DNA of 9,557 nt from Clostridia bacterium. GTDB lineage: Bacteria; Bacillota; Clostridia; Oscillospirales; CAG-382. The notes under the pieces were generated by a model that was not told the origin of the DNA, searched no databases, and saw nothing but the letters and a program-made list of their open reading frames with translations. Positions 1 to 6,323 of the stretch are shown piece by piece (positions within the stretch are counted from its first letter, which is position 1; the number at the start of each line of letters is the position of its first letter). Made by a program: the position numbers and the translations under genes. The stretch covers positions 1-9,557 of the forward strand of contig JAGDBE010000195.1 in NCBI GenBank assembly GCA_017959195.1, read 5' to 3'.

Positions 1-717
1 TATCACGTTTTTGAATTCGTCGGGCGAGTCTTGCGTAAATTCCTTCAAGGTTACGAGTCCTATAAGGTTTTCGAGCATTTTTCCCGTTATTTTTTCCTTT
101 TTCAGTTCGTCTCTGATGACATTTACTTCTCTTGCGGCGCGGTAGGCGTTTTCGACCTTTAATTTTACTTCCGAGCCGATGTCGCCGCCGGTAATCTTAT
201 TTTCGGCGAGGTGCTGTCCGAGGTCCGTAACTTTGCTTCCGTCGATTTCGGTTATGACGTCGCCGGGTACTATGCCTGCGGCATACGCCTGTCCTTTTTC
301 ATTGACGTTAATAACGTAAAGTCCGTTTTCCTTTTTATCGTACACCACCGAAACGCCGATACCGGTTCTCGCCTGTTCACTGCTTTCGAGAAGGTATTCC
401 TCATACTCTTTTTCATTCATATATGAAGAGTATCTGTCGCCGAGGCCGTCGAGATAACCTTCGAGCGTGCCGTCCAAAAGGCGGTTGTCGTCGATGTTTC
501 CGATATATTTGCTTCTTATGATGCCGTCGGTGTTGTAAACTATATGGCTTATATCGTTTTCCGTCGTGATTTCGGAGAATATTTTCGTATATTTTTCGTT
601 AAAAGTCTTTGTGAGATAATAATACGATATCTGCCACGTTATGAGCACCGCCGCGGCGAGAAGAATAAAGAAAACCGATATATACGTGCTTTTTTTGGAG
701 CCGCCGGATTTTTTCAT
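1..717 (-). CDS. S41-family C-terminal processing protease (CtpA/CtpB-like), partial: N-terminal 239 residues
   Basis: This is the N-terminal part of a membrane-anchored, PDZ-containing serine protease of family S41; the gene runs off the left edge of the window. I translated it by hand from the ATG at 717, which has a ribosome site AAGGAAGGA 7 nt upstream (725-733). Residues 1-11 are basic and Ser-rich, and about 12-34 form a single membrane anchor. Residues 50-115 are a helical segment typical of the family (IVYNTDGIIRSKYIG, then LDGLGDRYSSYM). The PDZ domain starts near residue 117 (TGIGVSV, then GIVPGDVITEIDG at 148-160). The Ser/Lys catalytic domain should follow but lies outside, so activity cannot be judged. 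In Bacillus subtilis the related ctpB sits next to ftsEX, and CtpB works in sporulation signalling; whether this protein does the same is unknown. A terminator separates it from the gene upstream. Family call is sure; the exact orthologue is not. Confidence 0.9.
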   Translation of the reverse strand, partial: MKKSGGSKKSTYISVFFILLAAAVLITWQISYYYLTKTFNEKYTKIFSEITTENDISHIVYNTDGIIRSKYIGNIDDNRLLDGTLEGYLDGLGDRYSSYMNEKEYEEYLLESSEQARTGIGVSVVYDKKENGLYVINVNEKGQAYAAGIVPGDVITEIDGSKVTDLGQHLAENKITGGDIGSEVKLKVENAYRAAREVNVIRDELKKEKITGKMLENLIGLVTLKEFTQDSPDEFKNVI

Positions 718-748
718 ATTACTGTCCTTCCTTAAAAATATGATTTTT

Positions 749-782
749 GAAAAAACTGCCCGCTTTTTTCACGGACAGTTTT
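749..782 (-). terminator. Rho-independent terminator between the M23 peptidase gene and the S41 protease gene
   Basis: Read on the minus strand, an 11-bp stem (arms 772-782 and 752-762, one G-U pair) closes a 9-nt loop and is followed by six U. On the plus strand the same stem has a C-A mismatch and only a short U tract, so the leftward direction is favoured. It begins just after the stop codon of the peptidase gene. It should reduce transcription into the S41 gene. Confidence 0.75.
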
Positions 783-786
783 ATTA

Positions 787-1989
787 TCAGAATTTAGATC
801 CGAGATAATCAGCCGGGTCAACGAGATTTCCGTTCTTATAAGTCGTGAAATGCAGATGATTTCCGGTAGAACGTCCCGTAGAGCCGACGTAGGCAATTAC
901 GTCGCCCCTCTTAACCTTCTGTCCCGAAACAACGTTCAGCGAACTGCAATGTCCGTACAGCGTCATAAGACCGCCGCCGTGGTTTATCGTTACGCAGTTG
1001 CCGTAACCGCCGTTCCATGCCGCGATAACGACTGTTCCGTCGTCGGCGGCAAGGATTTCCGTTCCTTTCGGGCACGCGAAGTCGTAGCCGTTATGATAAT
1101 CCTGTTTTCCCGTGAACGGGTCCTGTCTGTTTCCGTAATACGACGTTACGGTATAGGACGCGTTTGACGGAAGCGGGAACAAAAGTATTCCCGAATAGGT
1201 CGATTTATCCTCTTTTGCGAACATTGCGGCGAGCGCTTTAATCTCGCTGTTGAGCTGATCGACGTATTTTTTCTTTTCCTCGAGTTCTTTTTCGTATTCT
1301 TCAACGCTTTCAAGCGCCTGCGCCTGCTTTTCCGCGGCGATTCTCTGCTTTTCGACGAGCTGCTCCTTGAGCGCTTCCTTTTCTGCCTTATAGTCGCTCA
1401 TTTTCTGCAGCGAATCTTCGTATTCCGCCTTGGTATTTTCGAGTTCCTTCGACGTTTCCTTATATTTTTCGAGAACGTTGTTGTTATATGATAAGTGATA
1501 CGAAATAAGGTCCATTCTCGAAATGAGGTCGCTGAAGTTTTCCGCGCTGAATATGAATTCCATAGTGCTTGCGAAGCTGTCGTATTCAAACGACATTCTT
1601 ATCATATCGTCAAGCATTCTCTGCTGCTTTGCGATTTCGACTTCAAGCTCCGCTATCTGTTCTTCTTTTTCTTTCACTATCTCCCCGTACTGCACGAGAA
1701 GCGAGTCTATAATTATGACCTGCTCGTCGATTATGGCGATTTCGTGATTAAGATTCGATAATTCCGAAGACAGCGATTTTACGGTCTGTCTTTCCGAATC
1801 GATTTTCGACTGCAAGTCTGATTTTTCGTTTTCAATCTGTTTCATTCTGTCGCCCAAAGCGTCGATTTCGCTTTGTATCTGCGCGTTCGACTTGGTCGCC
1901 GCGCCGGCAAAATACGCAGTAAAGAAGCATACGCACGTTACCGCAAGCAGGCATATTAAAACAGATAAGAATTTACGGCTCTTTTTCAA
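787..1989 (-). CDS. Secreted coiled-coil M23 (LytM-type) peptidoglycan peptidase, EnvC-like
   Basis: A 400-residue exported zinc endopeptidase that should cut peptidoglycan cross-links or bridges outside the membrane. Residues 1-30 are a signal peptide (basic start, hydrophobic 8-27, likely cleavage after AGA). Residues 35-260 are long heptad-rich coiled coil, interrupted near 143-170 by the segment MEFIFSAENFSDLISRMD, also seen in PcsB, CwlO and EnvC proteins that bind FtsX. Residues 265-395 are a LytM domain with all expected residues: H299 and D303 (HNGYD), H347 (YGH), H378 and H380 (HLH). Unlike E. coli EnvC, which has lost its metal site and only activates amidases, this one should be catalytic. 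The start is TTG at 1989, because GGAGG (1997-2001) lies 7 nt upstream and no ATG fits. It follows ftsX by 16 bp, so FtsEX is its probable activator. The ligand geometry is seen; the substrate bond is not. Confidence 0.93.
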   Translation of the reverse strand: MKKSRKFLSVLICLLAVTCVCFFTAYFAGAATKSNAQIQSEIDALGDRMKQIENEKSDLQSKIDSERQTVKSLSSELSNLNHEIAIIDEQVIIIDSLLVQYGEIVKEKEEQIAELEVEIAKQQRMLDDMIRMSFEYDSFASTMEFIFSAENFSDLISRMDLISYHLSYNNNVLEKYKETSKELENTKAEYEDSLQKMSDYKAEKEALKEQLVEKQRIAAEKQAQALESVEEYEKELEEKKKYVDQLNSEIKALAAMFAKEDKSTYSGILLFPLPSNASYTVTSYYGNRQDPFTGKQDYHNGYDFACPKGTEILAADDGTVVIAAWNGGYGNCVTINHGGGLMTLYGHCSSLNVVSGQKVKRGDVIAYVGSTGRSTGNHLHFTTYKNGNLVDPADYLGSKF

Positions 1990-2005
1990 AATCGTTCCTC
2001 CGAAA

Positions 2006-2920
2006 TTAAGCTTTCATAAATCTTCTTATTGCTATCGCGCTTCCGAAAATACCGAGCACGAGTCCGGCTCCGAAATATATAGCGAGATATAACGGATTTA
2101 TCTCCTCAAACGGGGGCAGTATGATATATCCTTCGAGTTTGCTTGCAAGGTTGGTTATGGGCCCGCAGTAAATGTAGTACTGCACGCCGTAGCCGATAAG
2201 TCCCGAAACAAGACCTATAAGCGCGCCTTCAAACATAAACGGCATGGTAATATAGCCTTTTGTCGCACCAATGTAGCGCATTACCGTTACTTCAAGCTCC
2301 CTTGAATGATAGGTAAGCCTTATTGTATTCGATATAACGAAGACCGAAAGCGCTATAAGCAGCGTCATAAGCCACGTGCCGCTTATCGAGATAACGTTCT
2401 TGAAATTATTGATGTTTTTTGCTATATCGTATCTGTTTTTTACTTTGTCGACAATTCCGTCGTCTTTTCCGTCGCCGTCGGCGTCGAGTCTTTCGAGGTT
2501 ATATACGAGAGCGTCTACCCCGTTTATGTCCTCGTACTCTATTTCAAAGGAATCGGGCAGCGGGTTTGTGGAATCGTCGTACGAATCGAATATGTATGCG
2601 TAATCTTCACCGAATTTCACCTTTTCGGCGGACAGAGCGTCTGCTTTTGAAATAAACCTTACGCTTTTTACGTTTTTGAGGCTCTCAATCTGCTTTTTTG
2701 CGGCGTTAACCTGCTCATTCTGCGTATCGAGCTTCATATAAACGACTATTTTATTGAAATCGTCGATATTTTCAACGCTTTTATTGATGACAATCATCAC
2801 GGTTGCGAAAACTCCGACGAGCAGCAGCGACGAAACGAGTATTACTATCGAGGCAAATGTTCTGAATCTGCCTCTGAAAAATTGTCTTGTGCCTTCCGAT
2901 ACAAAATTCAGTCTATTCAT
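2006..2920 (-). CDS. ftsX: Cell division ABC transporter membrane subunit FtsX
   Basis: The 304-residue integral membrane partner of FtsE. FtsEX does not transport; it passes ATP-driven shape changes through the membrane to peptidoglycan hydrolases. The N-terminus is cytoplasmic and basic, helix 1 is about residues 22-46, an outer domain covers about 47-178, and three more helices lie near 180-201, 226-248 and 276-296, the usual FtsX plan. The segment SRELEVTVMRYIGAT (206-220) is the conserved cytoplasmic coupling region. ATG at 2920 overlaps the ftsE stop by 8 bp, with AGGCGG about 8 nt upstream, which suggests translational coupling. The outer domain carries an acidic DADGDGKDD stretch (146-154) that resembles a calcium-binding loop (see findings). 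Its likely partner is the M23 peptidase gene immediately downstream. Identification is firm; the exact partner is inferred. Confidence 0.95.
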   Translation of the reverse strand: MNRLNFVSEGTRQFFRGRFRTFASIVILVSSLLLVGVFATVMIVINKSVENIDDFNKIVVYMKLDTQNEQVNAAKKQIESLKNVKSVRFISKADALSAEKVKFGEDYAYIFDSYDDSTNPLPDSFEIEYEDINGVDALVYNLERLDADGDGKDDGIVDKVKNRYDIAKNINNFKNVISISGTWLMTLLIALSVFVISNTIRLTYHSRELEVTVMRYIGATKGYITMPFMFEGALIGLVSGLIGYGVQYYIYCGPITNLASKLEGYIILPPFEEINPLYLAIYFGAGLVLGIFGSAIAIRRFMKA

Positions 2921-3596
2921 CGTACATACCGCCTGTTCTGTCGCTTTCGACGCTTCCGTTATTAAGCGTTATCACGCGCTTATGGAACTTGTCCACAAGC
3001 TCCTTTTCGTGCGTAACGACAATAATCGTCTTTCCGAGCTGTTCGTTGAGCGCAATGAGCAGTTTCATAATATCTAAACTCATTTCGGGGTCTATGTTTC
3101 CCGTAGGCTCGTCGGCAATTATGATTTTCGGGTTGTTCGCAAGTGCTCTTGCGAGCGCGACTCTCTGTTTTTCACCGCCCGAAAGCTGTGCCGGGAAAGC
3201 GTGCATTCTGTCTTTGAGTCCCACCGCTTCTATGAACGCGGGAACCTCTTTTTTGATTTTTCTGTTCGACGCCCCTATAACCTGCATGGCAAAGGCGACG
3301 TTTTCATAGACCGTTTTGTTCGGAAACAGTCTGAAATCCTGGAAAACAAAGCCCATGGTCCTTCTCAGGTACGGAACCTTGCTTTCGCGCATTTTATCAA
3401 GTCTGAAGTTGTCGATTATAAGTCTTCCGTCGGAAACCCTTTCCTCCCTGAGCAGAAGCTTCGTAAGCGTAGTTTTTCCGGCTCCGGAATGTCCGACTAT
3501 AAAGACGAATTCCCCGTCGTTTATTTTAATGTTTATGTCTTTCAAAACGTAATTGTTTTCCGAATACGCTTTGCTGACGTTTTTGAACTCTATCAT
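2913..3596 (-). CDS. ftsE: Cell division ATP-binding protein FtsE
   Basis: A 227-residue ABC ATPase that powers FtsX from the cytoplasmic face of the membrane. All motifs are intact: Walker A GHSGAGKT (35-42), Q-loop FQDFRL (85-90), signature LSGGE (138-142), Walker B IIIADEP (158-164), D-loop GNID (166-169) and the switch histidine VTH (194-196). The length and the RLFPNKTVYENVAF segment are typical of FtsE rather than of an exporter. I placed the start at the ATG at 3596, with GGGAG 7 nt upstream. An in-frame TTG one codon earlier (3599) is too close to that ribosome site. The gene lies 14 bp after the regulator gene and overlaps ftsX by 8 bp, so the three are almost certainly co-transcribed. 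Very secure. Confidence 0.97.
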   Translation of the reverse strand: MIEFKNVSKAYSENNYVLKDINIKINDGEFVFIVGHSGAGKTTLTKLLLREERVSDGRLIIDNFRLDKMRESKVPYLRRTMGFVFQDFRLFPNKTVYENVAFAMQVIGASNRKIKKEVPAFIEAVGLKDRMHAFPAQLSGGEKQRVALARALANNPKIIIADEPTGNIDPEMSLDIMKLLIALNEQLGKTIIVVTHEKELVDKFHKRVITLNNGSVESDRTGGMYDE

Positions 3597-3610
3597 CAAA
3601 AAACTCCCAA

Positions 3611-4693
3611 TCAGTATTTTATCGGTTTCGATGTCAGATACTTTTTAACCATAAGCGCAACCTTGAAGGTTATCGCGTTGTCGAATTCACGCAGGTCGAG
3701 TCCCGTAATCTTCCTGATTTTTTCAAGTCTGTAAACCAGCGTGTTTCTGTGTACGAAGAGCTTTCTCGAAGTTTCGGAAACGTTGAGGTTGTTGTCAAAG
3801 AAGGCCTGTATCGTGAGCAGCGTCTCTCTGTCAAGACTGTCAAGCGAACCTTTTTTGAATACTTCCTGAAGAAACTTCTCGCAAAGCGTCGTCGGGAGCT
3901 GATAGATGAGTCTTCCTATACCGAGATATTCGTAGTTTATTATATTCTGTTTTGTGTTGAACACCTTGCCGACTTCTATTGCAACCTGCGCCTCCTTGAA
4001 CGACGTGGAGAGGTCGCGCAGCGTTTCGGCAACCGTTCCGATGCCTATCGTTACGCCGAGATAGAATTCCGCGCTTATCGTATCGGAAATGGAATGCGCG
4101 ATTTTCTCAAGCTCCTTGGTATCGGTATTGTATTTTACTTCCTTAATGAGAACGACGTCGTTCTCGCCTATGCTGATGACGTAATCCTTGTTCTTGTCGG
4201 GGAACATATTCTGTAAGATGTCGTAAGGTATAACCTCGCCCATTTCATTGAATCTGATGAAGAAGACGGCTTTGGGCGCGTCGATTCCGAAATTCAGTTC
4301 CTTTGCCTTGATATAGATATCGCTCGAAAGGATGTTGTCGAGGATTATGTTCTTGATAAAACTGATTTTGTCGTACTTTTCCCCGTAGAGCGTTTTGATG
4401 TTGTTGAAGGAAACTGACAGCACCTTGCAAATGTCAGCCGCTTCCGCGTCGTCGCCCTCGATGATGATTACGTTTTCGGGCATACTGTATGAGCCCATGG
4501 GATAATAGGTATTGCCCGCAACGACAACAGGTGCGTCGCTTTCGAAATAACCGAGCGCCTCCGGTCTTGACTCTCCTACGTTTATGAGTTCCGAACCGGC
4601 AATAACCGTTCCAAGATTGTCAAGCACGTAAATTTTTCTGTTAATGCTCTCTTTTAACTGATTTATTACATTTTGAAACACTCTTGCAAACAT
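3611..4693 (-). CDS. CdaR/PucR-family transcriptional regulator
   Basis: A 360-residue probable DNA-binding regulator. Residues 1-100 form a sensory-looking domain (IYVLDNLGTVIAG at 21-33), weakly like the sugar-diacid recognition domain. About 135-250 matches the degenerate GGDEF-like domain of CdaR-type proteins. Residues 292-350 form the PucR-type C-terminal helix-turn-helix: NNLNVSETSRKLFVHRNTLVYRL, listed here as NNLNVSETSRKL (301-312) followed by FVHRNTLVYRL (313-323). Two starts are possible: ATG at 4699 or ATG at 4693. AAGGA is only 2 nt from the first but 8 nt from the second, so I prefer 4693. Its position directly before ftsE makes it a candidate local regulator of FtsEX and cell-wall functions. 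Characterised relatives respond to small metabolites such as sugar diacids, purines or amino acids, but the ligand here is unknown. Family call secure; role inferred from context only. Confidence 0.88.
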   Translation of the reverse strand: MFARVFQNVINQLKESINRKIYVLDNLGTVIAGSELINVGESRPEALGYFESDAPVVVAGNTYYPMGSYSMPENVIIIEGDDAEAADICKVLSVSFNNIKTLYGEKYDKISFIKNIILDNILSSDIYIKAKELNFGIDAPKAVFFIRFNEMGEVIPYDILQNMFPDKNKDYVISIGENDVVLIKEVKYNTDTKELEKIAHSISDTISAEFYLGVTIGIGTVAETLRDLSTSFKEAQVAIEVGKVFNTKQNIINYEYLGIGRLIYQLPTTLCEKFLQEVFKKGSLDSLDRETLLTIQAFFDNNLNVSETSRKLFVHRNTLVYRLEKIRKITGLDLREFDNAITFKVALMVKKYLTSKPIKY

Positions 4694-4718
4694 ATTCATT
4701 TTCCTTTTCTCACATTAA

Positions 4719-5549
4719 TTAGTTGTTGATTAGTTTTATCGTATAAATAATTGCGAATACAATATATTGAACCAAGAAAGCTATGAGCATCTGTCCTATC
4801 GTGAAAACCGACGCTCCGAGCGGGTCGGGCAGTTTTATGAACATGAACACCGCCCACACCGCAAGCGATATATAATAAGGGAAAAACATCGGTGTGTAAA
4901 AACGCTTTTTGTCCGTCGATTTGTTTCTCGAAACGAATTTCGATTTAATAATTACTGAGCTTGCAAAACCTATCGATACAGCCGCTATAATCAAAAGTAT
5001 CTTCCCGACGATTCCGGGAGTCGTGTAAACGTGCCAGTATCTGTACAAAAACAGCGCGAGCACCGCGTTTTCAATGCTGAACACGAGAAAATCGCGGAAA
5101 TAAATTTTGGAGATGTAATAAATGAGTACAAGCGCTATGGTTGCGATAAGCGCGAACATGCAGTCCTTTATGTTGTTGATGACGCGCCGGCCGAAAAATG
5201 CCGAAAACGCCGTAACGTAAATCATCAGCGCGACCGCGTTTATGCTCGAAAACGTCTTTTCGCTCTCGTCCTTCTTCTTTACTCTGCAGAAGATGTACCA
5301 TGCGAAAGAGCACACCAAAAGGGCAATAACGATTCCTATATAAACGGGATTGTTGAAAATGCGGTTGAGCTCATACGCCATGTTCCCGCCCGTCGCCTGA
5401 CGGACGTTTAATGTGGAAGTTGCCTTGAGTATCAGCATTATCACTCCGCACGCGATGAAGAACAGTACCGACATCTTATAAAAGTCAATATCCTTTTTGC
5501 TGATGCTTTCCTTTTTCTTTGAGGAATTTCTTGAAAATCTTGACGACAT
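4719..5549 (-). CDS. Polytopic membrane protein of unknown function (about eight helices)
   Basis: I do not recognise a named family. The 276-residue protein begins with a basic, Ser/Lys-rich cytoplasmic tail (residues 1-20, about half Ser, Lys or Arg). It then has about eight hydrophobic segments, near 25-42, 68-88, 102-118, 129-147, 153-174, 180-201, 219-239 and 248-271. Loops are short and carry Lys/Arg clusters (RVKKKDESEK at 89-98, SRNKSTDKKR at 207-216), so both termini are probably inside. There is no soluble domain, ATPase motif or obvious catalytic residue pattern. The start is ATG at 5549, with GGAG 8 nt upstream; a GTG three codons earlier touches the ribosome site and is rejected. 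It sits 30 bp after rsmE and about 20 bp before the regulator gene, so it is co-transcribed with both. A transporter-like or envelope-assembly role is possible, but nothing in the sequence shows it. Confidence 0.85.
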   Translation of the reverse strand: MSSRFSRNSSKKKESISKKDIDFYKMSVLFFIACGVIMLILKATSTLNVRQATGGNMAYELNRIFNNPVYIGIVIALLVCSFAWYIFCRVKKKDESEKTFSSINAVALMIYVTAFSAFFGRRVINNIKDCMFALIATIALVLIYYISKIYFRDFLVFSIENAVLALFLYRYWHVYTTPGIVGKILLIIAAVSIGFASSVIIKSKFVSRNKSTDKKRFYTPMFFPYYISLAVWAVFMFIKLPDPLGASVFTIGQMLIAFLVQYIVFAIIYTIKLINN

Positions 5550-5579
5550 TTTATACACTCCGTTAATTTAATTATTAAT

Positions 5580-6323
5580 TCATTCCATGTTTCCGCTGTA
5601 AAACATTATTGCCGACAACACGCAGACAGGCGCGGTTTCGGTCCTCAAGATCCTGCTGCCCAGGGATGCAAGCGGAATTCCCGATTCTCTTGCAAGCGCA
5701 GCTTCGTCTTCCGAAAGCCCGCCTTCGGGACCTATGAAAAATCCGTAGGTTTTTGCACCTTTTTTCGCGTCGAATATCTCTTTGAGCGGAACGCGCGGCC
5801 CTGTTTCGTAGCAGACGAATCCGCAGCCGCATTCTTTTATTCTTTCAAGCGCCTCTTTGTACGTAAGCGCGTTTTCTACAGTCGGAACTGCCGCCCTCTC
5901 GCATTGCATTGCCGCCGCTTTCGCGATTTTCCGCCAGCGTTCGACCTTCTTTTCAAGCGTTTTTCCGTCGGGCTTTGACACGCACCTTGACGAAATCACG
6001 GGCACAATTCCGCTTACTCCGAGCTCAACCGCCTTCTGAACGATTTCGTCGAACTTGTCGCCCTTTACGAGCGCCTGATACAGAAAAACTTTGACAGACG
6101 GCTCGGATAAGCTCTGCTTTTTTTCAAGCACCGTGAAATAAACGCTGTTTGAATCCATTTTATCTATTTTAGAAAGATATTCCGTTCCGTTTTCGTCGCA
6201 AAGAACGTATTCCTCGCCCACGCGTGCGCGAAGCGAAAGCGATATATGTCTTGCGTCCTCGCCGGTTACCGTTATTTTATCGCCGCACGGCGCGTTTTCG
6301 GGTCCTATAAAGAATCGTGGCAC
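5580..6323 (-). CDS. rsmE: 16S rRNA (uracil1498-N3)-methyltransferase RsmE
   Basis: A 247-residue SPOUT-class, SAM-dependent enzyme that methylates U1498 of 16S rRNA in the small ribosomal subunit. The N-terminal PUA-like part starts with PRFFIGP (2-8) and includes GEDARHISLSLR. The SPOUT part has KGDKFDEIVQKAVELG (88-103), RWRKIAKAAAMQCERA (129-144; most relatives have Ser or Gly where Cys lies), the knot motif FFIGPEGGLSEDE (195-207) and LGSRILRTETA (221-231). The start is GTG at 6323: it gives the standard PRFF beginning and has GGCGGTGATC, a near-complete anti-SD match, upstream. The frame is open 14 codons further upstream, but those codons lie inside prmA and do not match the family. 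The gene overlaps prmA by 19 bp, a common arrangement, so the two are translationally linked. Very secure. Confidence 0.95.
   Translation of the reverse strand: MPRFFIGPENAPCGDKITVTGEDARHISLSLRARVGEEYVLCDENGTEYLSKIDKMDSNSVYFTVLEKKQSLSEPSVKVFLYQALVKGDKFDEIVQKAVELGVSGIVPVISSRCVSKPDGKTLEKKVERWRKIAKAAAMQCERAAVPTVENALTYKEALERIKECGCGFVCYETGPRVPLKEIFDAKKGAKTYGFFIGPEGGLSEDEAALARESGIPLASLGSRILRTETAPVCVLSAIMFYSGNME

Noticed and set aside
3597..3599. TTG as the ftsE start
   Set aside because: It is only 4 nt from GGGAG. The ATG one codon later is at the normal 7-nt spacing and gives the usual MIEF beginning.
3201..3734. Open frame of 177 codons on the plus strand
   Set aside because: It is antisense to ftsE, whose ABC motifs are complete; no independent coding evidence.
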